From Lactobacillus kimbladii (GTDB taxonomy: Bacteria; Bacillota; Bacilli; Lactobacillales; Lactobacillaceae), in assembly GCF_000970755.1 (NCBI RefSeq), contig NZ_KQ034007.1, forward strand, positions 1,947,491-2,011,490: a DNA stretch of 64,000 bases, given 5' to 3'. Positions 27,371 through 35,006 of the stretch are shown one piece after another (within the stretch, counting starts at the first letter, position 1; each line of letters opens with the position of its first letter). Both the position numbers and the translations under genes were made by a program. Under the pieces are notes generated by a model. It had not been told where the DNA came from. It searched no databases and saw nothing but the letters and a program-made list of their open reading frames with translations.

Positions 27371-27386
27371 TGTTTCACATGAAACA
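27371..27386. other. parS-like site
   Basis: TGTTTCACATGAAACA matches the ParB/Spo0J parS consensus (TGTTTCACGTGAAACA) at 15 of 16 bases. Intergenic. Two more copies of its 15-base core occur in this window. Confidence 0.55.
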
Positions 27387-27465
27387 AGAATTGAGTATTT
27401 AGCCGAGCATATAAACTTTGTATATCTTTTATTCTTGATATAATTAAGGCGATTGGAGTATATTT

Positions 27466-28023
27466 ATGAATATTAAAAACCAGTTAGTAAATTGGTCACA
27501 ACATTTATGGCACACTGGAAGTTTGCAGCAGATTAGTAATCAATTAAATCAGACAGCTGCAGACATACCACAATTTTGGGATAGATTTAATTTAAATAAT
27601 TATTCGTGGAATATAGCTAAATTACACCAAATTCAAAATTTATTACAAGTCTGTGCAAAACACAATAAGCATATTGCAACCCAATTAAAAAAATTATCTG
27701 CAGAAACTAGTGATCAGCTGGTTTCTGTCTTTAAAAACAAAACCTTTTTAAAGCAGCTTACTAAGAAAATGCAACTGGCACCACAAACAACAAACAGAAT
27801 TGAAACCTTATTAGATAAATTTATGAGCAATAACGGTAAAATTTCTCCAGCTAAACTCTTAATTATTGTTTTATTTATTGCGCTAGGTGCGCAATTACCA
27901 CTAATTTTTGAAGATACATTTGATTTCAAAGGCATTATTCTAGCTGTTTCAACTATTCTTGATTATGTCACAATTGCTCTACAGCTTGCGCAACATTTTC
28001 AGAAAAATAACTCTAAAAAGTAA
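27466..28023 (+). CDS. Hypothetical protein with two C-terminal membrane helices
   Basis: A 185-residue protein. Residues 1-125 are hydrophilic and rich in Gln, Asn and Leu with a helical pattern (possible coiled-coil); residues about 128-175 form two hydrophobic segments separated by EDTFDFKG. No known domain was recognised. It is monocistronic with a downstream terminator. The ribosome site is weak (GGAG seven to ten bases upstream). Confidence 0.6.
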   Translation: MNIKNQLVNWSQHLWHTGSLQQISNQLNQTAADIPQFWDRFNLNNYSWNIAKLHQIQNLLQVCAKHNKHIATQLKKLSAETSDQLVSVFKNKTFLKQLTKKMQLAPQTTNRIETLLDKFMSNNGKISPAKLLIIVLFIALGAQLPLIFEDTFDFKGIILAVSTILDYVTIALQLAQHFQKNNSKK

Positions 28024-28074
28024 TTAACTGTTTTTTAGTTTAATTTAAAGTATGAATCAGTTATCCAGTAAAGT

Positions 28075-28102
28075 AACTACATTGTGGTAGTTGTTTTTTC
28101 TT
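28075..28102 (+). terminator. Terminator of the 27466 gene
   Basis: AACTAC ATTGTG GTAGTT stem with TTTTTTC run, about 50 bases after the stop. Confidence 0.75.
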
Positions 28103-28273
28103 TTCGTCCAAATATTAATACCTACCCTCTAGTAACATATTTTGATAGAAAAAATTATAAAATACGAACTTTAATAACACAAGCTAATATTTTTGTTCTT
28201 GCATAGTTGCTAATTTTATTTTATTCTTATTATTGTCACATATGATAATAATAAAACAAAAAGTGAGGATACA

Positions 28274-29539
28274 ATGTCAAGTTTTCAAAAATACTATGCT
28301 AAACTAACTGAAACTGCTGATTTTTTACTTCATAATCCAGAACTTGGTTATAAAGAATTTAAAACATCTAAAAAGATTGAAGATGAGATTCACAAAATTA
28401 GTCCCGGATTAAAAGTCGAACATTATCTAGATACTGGTTTAAAAGTGGACCTAACTAATGGCAGCCAGAAAACCATTGGCATTATCGCTGAAATAGATTC
28501 ACTCTATCAGCCTAATCACAAACTAGCAGATACAAATACCGGTGCTGCTCAAGCTTGTGGTCATTACACCCAAGTCACTACCGCACTTGCAATCTTGAAT
28601 GAAATAATTAGCAATCACCGACTTGAAGATTTTGGTGCTAATCTAGCATTTATCTTCACTCCTTCAGAAGAGTTTGTTGATCTTGCTTGGAGAAAAGAAC
28701 AAAAAGAGGCAGGTAAAATAGATTACTTCGGTGGCAAGCAAGAAGCTATCAAACTCGGCATTTTTGACGATATTGACTATTGTGTTTCAGTTCATGCAAT
28801 CGGCGAAGATTTTGATGAACGCACTATCGAAATTAATTGTGATCTTGCTGGTTTTAACTTTGAATATTTCGATTTTTATGGCAAGGCCAGTCATGCAGCC
28901 TTTGCCCCTGATGCAGGTATTAATGCTCAAAGTATAGCAACACTATTTAATACCGCTTTAGCCTTGCAGCGTCAACAAGTTAAAGATCCCAATCGCATAA
29001 GATTTAATCCAGTAATTGTCGGCGAAAATCATGAATCAATTAATGTCATACCTGATCACATTAAAATGGGTACAGACTTAAGATTTTTCGATATAGACAA
29101 CGCACAAAAACTAATGAATCGGTTTAAACAGGCAGCGGAAGGCTGCGCATCGGCACTTGGTGGCTCTGTTGAATCTGAAAGGCAAGTTGGCTATCTGCCT
29201 CTGATCTCCAGTAAAAGTATGAGTGCTATTGTAAAAGACGTCTTTTCTGCAAATGAAAAAATTCCTGGTTTAATAGAAGACCGCGGCTACACAATGGCAG
29301 CAGGTGATATTGGAGATGTCAGTTTCTTAATACCAACCATTCAAATCGGTTATGGCGGTTGGAACGGAACCATTCATGGTGATGATTTTACCTTAGTTGA
29401 TCCTGAATTTGTACTTGCAATTTTTCCTGAGTTTGTCTTTAACAGTATTCTTAAGATTTCAAATAACTTAGATCAGGTAAAAACCTATAAGAAAACAAAA
29501 GAAGAATATCTAACTGAATTAGAAAAGATGGAAAAATAA
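28274..29539 (+). CDS. M20-family amidohydrolase (AbgB-like)
   Basis: A 421-residue M20 metallohydrolase. Metal-site segments GIIAEIDSL and QACGHYTQ, the FTPSEEF glutamate pair, and a lid-domain GKASHAAF motif are visible. Relatives hydrolyse acyl- or aryl-amino-acid amides such as p-aminobenzoyl-glutamate. It is followed after one base by a DUF3100 membrane protein, then another membrane protein, so substrate uptake is probably linked to cleavage. It is not the diaminopimelate deacetylase, which is at 3667. Confidence 0.85.
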   Translation: MSSFQKYYAKLTETADFLLHNPELGYKEFKTSKKIEDEIHKISPGLKVEHYLDTGLKVDLTNGSQKTIGIIAEIDSLYQPNHKLADTNTGAAQACGHYTQVTTALAILNEIISNHRLEDFGANLAFIFTPSEEFVDLAWRKEQKEAGKIDYFGGKQEAIKLGIFDDIDYCVSVHAIGEDFDERTIEINCDLAGFNFEYFDFYGKASHAAFAPDAGINAQSIATLFNTALALQRQQVKDPNRIRFNPVIVGENHESINVIPDHIKMGTDLRFFDIDNAQKLMNRFKQAAEGCASALGGSVESERQVGYLPLISSKSMSAIVKDVFSANEKIPGLIEDRGYTMAAGDIGDVSFLIPTIQIGYGGWNGTIHGDDFTLVDPEFVLAIFPEFVFNSILKISNNLDQVKTYKKTKEEYLTELEKMEK

Positions 29540-29540
29540 A

Positions 29541-30359
29541 ATGAAATATTTAAAAGTATATGGCCCGCTAATCATTTTAGTGTTGTTAATAGATACCGTT
29601 TCTGAAATGATCAGTACCCAAGTATTTAAAATCGGCAAAATAGAAATCTCTATTCTCCCCCTTGTATTTGCAGTAATTATTGCAATTTTAATTTATCTGA
29701 TCCCAGCAAAGCCTATTAAAAAACTCTATAACGATAAGCGAGTGCAATTTGCCGGCAAATACATGATTCTTATCATGTTGCCTTTAATGGCACGTTATGG
29801 TGCTAATGTGGCCCCTAAAATCAATGAAATTATTTCTGTTGGTTGGGTTTTTCTAGTCCATGAGTTAGGTAATTTAGGCACAATTATCTTCGGCTTACCT
29901 GTAGCGTTATTACTTGGCTTAAGAGAAGAAGCTATAGGTTCAACCTTAGGCTTAGGTCGTGAAGGAGAACTAGCATATATCAGTGAAAAATACACGTTAA
30001 ACTCTCCCGAAGGTCGTGGAGTACTCGGAATTTATTTAATTGGTACTATTTTCGGTTCAATTATCTTTTCAATCCTTGCTCCACTGCTTCTAGGTATGGG
30101 CTTTAACTATAAAGCTGTCGCAATGAGTGCTGGTGTTGGTTCTAGTTCAATGATGACTGCTGCTTCGACATCCTTAGCAGCTTTAGTACCAAAGCACAGT
30201 GATACTATTTTGTCATTTGCTGCGGCTAGTCAGTTACTAACTAGTTTTATTGGCACTTATATCATGTACTTCCTCGCAGTACCTCTGCAAAGATTTATGT
30301 ACACCCACATTACCAGCTTGTTAGATAAAAAGAAAGAAGTTTATCCAGATCATGACTAA
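29541..30359 (+). CDS. DUF3100 membrane protein, probable transporter
   Basis: A 272-residue protein with about eight hydrophobic segments; the conserved LPVALLLGLREEAIGSTL and GVGSSSMMTAAS segments match DUF3100. The family is poorly characterised and often sits beside M20 hydrolases, which suggests it moves the hydrolase's substrate or product. Here it directly follows the hydrolase (one base) and overlaps the next gene by eight bases. Confidence 0.82.
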   Translation: MKYLKVYGPLIILVLLIDTVSEMISTQVFKIGKIEISILPLVFAVIIAILIYLIPAKPIKKLYNDKRVQFAGKYMILIMLPLMARYGANVAPKINEIISVGWVFLVHELGNLGTIIFGLPVALLLGLREEAIGSTLGLGREGELAYISEKYTLNSPEGRGVLGIYLIGTIFGSIIFSILAPLLLGMGFNYKAVAMSAGVGSSSMMTAASTSLAALVPKHSDTILSFAAASQLLTSFIGTYIMYFLAVPLQRFMYTHITSLLDKKKEVYPDHD

Positions 30360-30837
30360 GGAAAATAACCTATACGAATTAGTTAAAGACGCTGTAATCC
30401 TTTTACTCAGTATTAGCTTTGTACTATTTGTTCAATGGATTAAATTAATTAGAAATCCCAAAAGCACGCCAATCACCACTGATACGTTCATTGGCCTGGG
30501 AATGTTATGGCTTTTTTCGCTATTAGGCATAGTTATCAGTATGCTGATGAAAAAAGTACCTTGGAAAATCATTCAGGGCTTCCCTATTCTAGGCTGGGTT
30601 TCAATTGTTTCTCTAATTTTTTGTTTGCTTAGTCCCTACTGTGTTCGCGTTATTAATGCTGTAGACTTTCTTTCATTAACAACTTCTGTTCTAGCATTTG
30701 CAGGAATATCAGTTACCCATCGTTTGAAAGAACTGACTAAAATATCTTGGAAGATTTTAATCGTAGCAATTTTTGTTTTCTTTGGTATGTACTTTATGGA
30801 CACCTTAATCTCACAAATTGCCCTTAATCTTAGCTAA
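30352..30837 (+). CDS. Small membrane protein, partner of DUF3100
   Basis: A 161-residue protein with about five hydrophobic segments, starting inside the end of the DUF3100 gene (8-base overlap, ATG in CATGACTAAG). No named domain is recognised. Tight coupling implies that it works with the DUF3100 protein, perhaps as the second half of one transporter. Confidence 0.75.
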   Translation: MTKENNLYELVKDAVILLLSISFVLFVQWIKLIRNPKSTPITTDTFIGLGMLWLFSLLGIVISMLMKKVPWKIIQGFPILGWVSIVSLIFCLLSPYCVRVINAVDFLSLTTSVLAFAGISVTHRLKELTKISWKILIVAIFVFFGMYFMDTLISQIALNLS

Positions 30838-30858
30838 AAGTATTTTTTTGAAAAGTTA

Positions 30859-30900
30859 AAAGTCGCGTTAACTTTAACTAGTTTAAACGGCTTTTTCTTT
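30859..30900 (+). terminator. Probable terminator of the M20-DUF3100 operon
   Basis: AGTCG / CGGCT stem (one G-T pair) with internal mismatches, followed by TTTTTCTTT. Confidence 0.5.
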
Positions 30901-30966
30901 TTGCACATATATAATGTTATATGGATTGAAAGAAAAAGCTATTTACGCAATATATTTTACCGAAAC

Positions 30967-31013
30967 AAACTACAGTTACCTTAGAATTCTATGGTTGACT
31001 GCAGTTTTTAGTT
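30967..31013 (+). terminator. Terminator-like hairpin without an upstream gene
   Basis: AACTACAGTTACC pairs imperfectly with GGTTGACTGCAGTT, followed by a T-rich tail. With the TATAAT at 30910 it could bound a transcript of about 90 bases. Confidence 0.4.
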
Positions 31014-31109
31014 TGATGACATTATTTCCGACTTGAAAACAATACTACTAATTAACATCAATCTAAGCCGGTTAATTCATGTCTGCATAGACTGAGTTTG
31101 AGGATATAT

Positions 31110-31157
31110 TTAATACCTGGACAGTAAATCCTTTTAACCGATTTATCCAGGTATTAA
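31110..31157. repeat. Long inverted repeat
   Basis: Arms TTAATACCTGGA and TCCAGGTATTAA, continued by AAATC / GATTT after a two-base interruption, around a nine-base loop. No T run on either strand. It might be a protein-binding palindrome or the fold of a small mobile unit. Confidence 0.65.
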
Positions 31158-31168
31158 CCAATTTGGCA

Positions 31169-31188
31169 ATATTTCCCAGGAAATATTA
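31169..31188. other. Noc-like palindrome
   Basis: AATATTTCC CA GGAAATATT. Its core matches the Noc consensus ATTTCCCGGGAAAT at 13 of 14 bases. Confidence 0.45.
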
Positions 31189-31228
31189 CATAATTTCCTA
31201 CTTTAACTATTTAGCTCGTTACTTTTCC

Positions 31229-31244
31229 AGTTTCACATGAAACA
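31229..31244. other. parS-like site
   Basis: AGTTTCACATGAAACA, 14 of 16 matches to the parS consensus and sharing a 15-base core with the sites at 27371 and 41157. Confidence 0.5.
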
Positions 31245-31358
31245 ATATGATTTTTAGAAACATATAGTTTCAACATCTGTAAGGATCAAAAAATACTATA
31301 AATATTTTTGATACGCTTAAAATTTTTAGGCAATAAAAAATGACTATGATAATTATGA

Positions 31359-31600
31359 TGTGACCCCCAAATTTAGGACAAATTTGGGGGTCATTTTTAT
31401 GTCTAAATTATCTAAACAAGATAAAATTGAAATCTATCATCTTTGGCACGATTATCAAATCGGTTTTACTGAGTTAAGTCAGCGTTATCGGGTTGGCAGG
31501 ACTAATATTAGTTACTTGTTGGCTTTAATTGACCGTCACGGTCTAGCCATTTTAGATCAGCCTTACACTGCTTATACAAGTAATTTTAAGGAGCAAGCTC
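31359..31600 (+). mobile_element. IS3-type insertion sequence remnant, left end only
   Basis: Begins TGTGACCCCCAAATTT, with a 14-bp inverted repeat (31361-31374 with 31380-31393) just before a transposase OrfA start. This is the left end of an IS150-like element. No right end is visible; the sequence stops against the patB-like gene. Confidence 0.7.
31399..31600 (+). pseudogene. Truncated IS3-family transposase OrfA
   Basis: Starts MSKLSKQDKIEIYHLWHDY and carries the N-terminal helix-turn-helix (FTELSQRYRVGRTNISYLL). About 66 residues of transposase remain, breaking off after YTSNFKEQA. The frame then runs on into sequence antisense to the aminotransferase gene. The rest of OrfA and all of OrfB are missing, so it is dead. 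Confidence 0.75.
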
Positions 31601-32767
31601 TCAAGCCAAATATTCTGTCAGTCCCGCCTTTAATCGTTCTAAGCCATCTTTGACCATGGTTAAGGGACAAGCAAGATTCATACGCAAAAAGTCGTGACCA
31701 TTTCCACGATAAATGCTTCCCGGTGACAAAACCAGACCAGTTGTTTTTTCTAAGTATTCCGCTAATTTTTGCGAGTCGCTACTAATTTGACTTACATCAA
31801 GCCAAATTAAGTATGTTGCTGCGCCTGTAACTACTTTGACTTGCGGAAGATTCTTATTGATGAACTCTTCAGCATAAGTGAAATTAACATTTAGCTGCTT
31901 AATCAACGCCTTTAGCCAATTGTGACCATGTTCATATGCTGCAATTGTTCCAGGTATAGCCAGCAAATTTGGTTCAGCTACCTCATCACTATTAAGGCCG
32001 CGATTAACCATAGCGCGCAAATTACTATTTGGTACAATCGCTGTTGCTGCGTGTAGTGCAGCAACGTTAAAAGTTTTACTAGGTGAAACTAATGAAATGA
32101 CATTTTCGCGTGCAGGACCATTTACTGAAAAAGTTGGGGTATAATCTGGTCCTTTGCGTACCAAGTCGCCATGAATTTCATCAGACAAAAGTATGACATG
32201 ATGCTGATAGCATAGTTCTGCAACTTTTTGTACCTCTTCTTGAGTCCATACCTTACCAATAGGATTATGCGGATTACAAAAAATCATTAGTGTTGTCAAA
32301 GGTAAAGTTAATTTCTGTTCGAGATCATCCCAGTTGATTGCATAATTTTCACCATCAAATTGCAAGTCATTGGATAAAACATGTCGACCATTATTTTCAA
32401 TTGAATTGTAGAAAACATTATATACGGGAGCTTGGACTAAAACGTTATCGCCAATGTGGGAAACCCGCCGTACAATTGAAGAAATTGCGGGTACTACCCC
32501 AGTAGTAAAAATCAGCCATTCCTGCTGAGGCCGATGACCATGTTCTTTTTCGTACCAGTCCGCCACTGCTTTAAAATAGTCATCTTCAGGCCACTCGTAG
32601 CCAAAAACACCGAGATCAACTTTCCTTTTCATTGCGGCAACTATTTCCGGTGCTGTTTTAAAATCCATATCAGCGATTGACATCGGTAAATCGCCCTTTT
32701 TGACATGCCATTTGACTGAATCTGTATTGCTTCTATCTGGTGCATTAACAAAATCAAACTTATTCAT
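31601..32767 (-). CDS. patB: PatB/MalY-type PLP C-S lyase (aminotransferase fold)
   Basis: A 388-residue fold-type I PLP enzyme of the MalY/PatB group. Features are IADMDFKTAP near the start, the CNPHNPIGKVW segment, LLSDEIHGDL and the PLP lysine in VSPSKTFNVAALH. Such enzymes cleave cystathionine or cysteine S-conjugates (beta-lyase). The C-terminus looks complete, although the stop codon is exactly at the edge of the IS remnant. It follows the DUF3737 gene by five bases in one operon. Confidence 0.85.
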   Translation of the reverse strand: MNKFDFVNAPDRSNTDSVKWHVKKGDLPMSIADMDFKTAPEIVAAMKRKVDLGVFGYEWPEDDYFKAVADWYEKEHGHRPQQEWLIFTTGVVPAISSIVRRVSHIGDNVLVQAPVYNVFYNSIENNGRHVLSNDLQFDGENYAINWDDLEQKLTLPLTTLMIFCNPHNPIGKVWTQEEVQKVAELCYQHHVILLSDEIHGDLVRKGPDYTPTFSVNGPARENVISLVSPSKTFNVAALHAATAIVPNSNLRAMVNRGLNSDEVAEPNLLAIPGTIAAYEHGHNWLKALIKQLNVNFTYAEEFINKNLPQVKVVTGAATYLIWLDVSQISSDSQKLAEYLEKTTGLVLSPGSIYRGNGHDFLRMNLACPLTMVKDGLERLKAGLTEYLA

Positions 32768-32772
32768 GATAT

Positions 32773-33663
32773 TTAGTCCTTCGGTTTCTGATTTTCATCT
32801 GAATGATTAACTTTCGCATCAATTTTAGCACAGTCAATTTCAGTTTCACTAGGAGTAATTTTTTGGGGATCCAAAATTAATTTACCGATTGCAGGAGCAG
32901 AAATTTTACCAGAAATGGGATTTTTCACACTGTCAATTTTGCTGGAAACCCTAGCATTAATATTAGAAACGTATTCAAAGGCTAAATCCGTGTGAATTAA
33001 GCTGGTATTTTTCAATTCCAGATGGTCGATATAATTAAGCCCCTGGTCGCTTTCAATTTTACAATTGATAAATTTGATATTTTGTCCGTTCCACGCCAAA
33101 TATTCACCATCTATTATTGAATCGTACACAGTAACATTTTCACAGTTCCAAAAGGCATCTTTAGAAATAAAAGTGGAATGATGTACTTCAACATTTTGGG
33201 CACCATCAAAAGCATAATTACCAATAATACTAACGTGATCAAGATAGATGTTTTGACTGTCTTTACCAAAATAGTCACCGTTAACTTGGCTATTGGTAAT
33301 CCTAATATCTTTACAGGTCCACATTGTTTCTGCAGCATTAGCAAAATGAACATGATCTAGGACTATTTTTTCTGCTCTTCTAAATAATTTTGGAGCCTGC
33401 AAAGCCGAATTTTTAACAGCAATATTTTTGGTATACCAAATACCACTGCGAGCCATAGTTTCAAATACAGTATTATCCACATTAATGTCCTTGTCGTACC
33501 ATAATGGATACTTCCATTTAAAGATAGAATCCTTGATATCAATTTTGCTGGCTTCCTTAAGCGGCGACTCACCTTCACCAAAAGTTATTCCTTCCAGCTG
33601 TGAATCTTTTAGTCCAAAAAGAATTCTTTCACCTTCAAAAAAATGATTTTTGATAATATTCAT
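32773..33663 (-). CDS. DUF3737 beta-helix protein
   Basis: A 296-residue DUF3737 protein made of repeating short strands (pattern ..I.I.NS..., ..V.V.HS...), consistent with a pectate-lyase-like right-handed beta-helix. The start is set at 33663 (MNIIKNHFFEGERILF), the family start, behind GAGGAAAGAG; an upstream ATG adds 24 residues unlike the family. No signal peptide. Function unknown; it shares an operon with the PatB-like lyase. Confidence 0.85.
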   Translation of the reverse strand: MNIIKNHFFEGERILFGLKDSQLEGITFGEGESPLKEASKIDIKDSIFKWKYPLWYDKDINVDNTVFETMARSGIWYTKNIAVKNSALQAPKLFRRAEKIVLDHVHFANAAETMWTCKDIRITNSQVNGDYFGKDSQNIYLDHVSIIGNYAFDGAQNVEVHHSTFISKDAFWNCENVTVYDSIIDGEYLAWNGQNIKFINCKIESDQGLNYIDHLELKNTSLIHTDLAFEYVSNINARVSSKIDSVKNPISGKISAPAIGKLILDPQKITPSETEIDCAKIDAKVNHSDENQKPKD

Positions 33664-33890
33664 TCCGATCTCTTTCCTCTTTTGTATTATTAATAGAAAA
33701 AACCTATTCTTTATTATCCTCTGAAAACCTTTCAACTTAAAATGCTATTTGATTAGGTCTTTTTATTACAAATAGTTATAGCAAGTTTATCGCTAGCTGC
33801 ATATTTATTTTAGCATTCGCCTAAAAACTCATTGTATATTTTTAAGCTATATGATAATGTTATTAAATAATTATTACATTTATTATTTTT

Positions 33891-34886
33891 TTAAATCTGC
33901 AAATGCTGATTTTTCTGTCTAAATTGTTTGGGGGTTTCACCAAATTTTTCATAAAACTTACTATAGAAAAAAGTTGTATTTTTAATACCTACGTTTAACA
34001 TAATTTCAGTGATAGGCAATGACGTTTCAGATAGAAGAAATTTTGCTCTTTTTAACTGTGTTTCAATTTTAATCTGAGAAAAATTTTTACCAGTTACTTC
34101 TTTTAACAACTTATAAATTGTGCTAACAGAAAAATGAAGTTCTTTTGCTACTTCATTGAGTGAACAATTGCCATCTTTCTTCTCAATAGTTTGCAAAATC
34201 TGTAAAACATTCTTATCGGCCGTATTGACAATTAAATTTTGATTATCATCACCAATTATCCTGCTCAAATAAAAAAATAAAATCGAACAATAATTTTCAA
34301 TTATGTTAATACTATTGGATTTAGGAAAATAATGCTCTTCTAAAAGCATATCAAAAATTTGCGCAAATTTTTTTGTGTTTTCTGTATGAAAGATTAAAAA
34401 GTTATCGGAGCTTTGTTTACCTATAATTGCATTCAACAAAAATCTGCTCAAAGTATCTGAACCGTTAAACTGTGATAAAAAGTTTGAAGAAAAATATTCT
34501 TTTTTAAATATTATATTAAAAACTATGTCCTTAGTTCCCTTATATGCGGCACTATTTATAACATCTGTATCTAAAATACATACATCACCTTTCCTCAAAG
34601 TAATTTTTCTACCATTAATAAAAAATGTACATTTCCCGGAATAAATATAATTCATTTCCATATCTTTATGTAAATGCGGTGGTATTGTTGTATATCTTGT
34701 TTCGCGAATCATACCTATTTTGTTTTCCTTTAACGTATTGACAAAATCAAAGAAGAATACTTGATGACCATGATAATTTTTAGTTTTTAATGTTTTGTAA
34801 AAAGGACTTAATTTGTTCTTATTTCGTAAATGCCATTCTTCGCTATCTGTAGTTTGAAAAATTTTTTGCTGTAATAATTTGCTCAC
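33891..34886 (-). CDS. AraC-family regulator with cupin sensor
   Basis: A 331-residue regulator. The N-terminal half has a cupin-like sugar-binding pattern (IPPHLHKDMEMNYIYSG), and the C-terminal 100 residues hold two AraC helix-turn-helix units (CSLNEVAKELHFSVSTIYKLL and ITEIMLNVGIKNTTFFYSKF). It diverges from the beta-glucoside operon at 35007 and most likely activates it when the sugar is present. There is no RNA-binding antiterminator (LicT type) here, so control is by this protein. Confidence 0.87.
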   Translation of the reverse strand: MSKLLQQKIFQTTDSEEWHLRNKNKLSPFYKTLKTKNYHGHQVFFFDFVNTLKENKIGMIRETRYTTIPPHLHKDMEMNYIYSGKCTFFINGRKITLRKGDVCILDTDVINSAAYKGTKDIVFNIIFKKEYFSSNFLSQFNGSDTLSRFLLNAIIGKQSSDNFLIFHTENTKKFAQIFDMLLEEHYFPKSNSINIIENYCSILFFYLSRIIGDDNQNLIVNTADKNVLQILQTIEKKDGNCSLNEVAKELHFSVSTIYKLLKEVTGKNFSQIKIETQLKRAKFLLSETSLPITEIMLNVGIKNTTFFYSKFYEKFGETPKQFRQKNQHLQI

Positions 34887-34966
34887 AATGTTACCTTAAT
34901 GAATATGATAAAAAATAAAACTGTTAATGATATTTAAATGATTTACAACTCCAATTATTATAGCAT

Positions 34967-34980
34967 TGTAAGCGGTACAA
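34967..34980 (+). promoter_or_regulatory. Possible cre-like site upstream of the beta-glucoside operon
   Basis: TGTAAGCGGTACAA resembles a catabolite-responsive element but lacks one central base relative to TGWAANCGNTNWCA. It lies 27 bases before the gene start. Confidence 0.35.
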
Positions 34981-35006
34981 AAACTTAGAAAGTGAGATAA
35001 ATAAAT

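Larger units (their letters stand above)
30838..31358. other. 521-base intergenic region rich in hairpins
   Basis: No credible gene. It holds in order: a weak terminator (30859-30900), a TATAAT (30910-30915), a hairpin with T run (30967-31013), a long inverted repeat (31110-31157), a Noc-like palindrome (31169-31188), a parS-like site (31229-31244), then the left end of an IS remnant. Confidence 0.7.
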
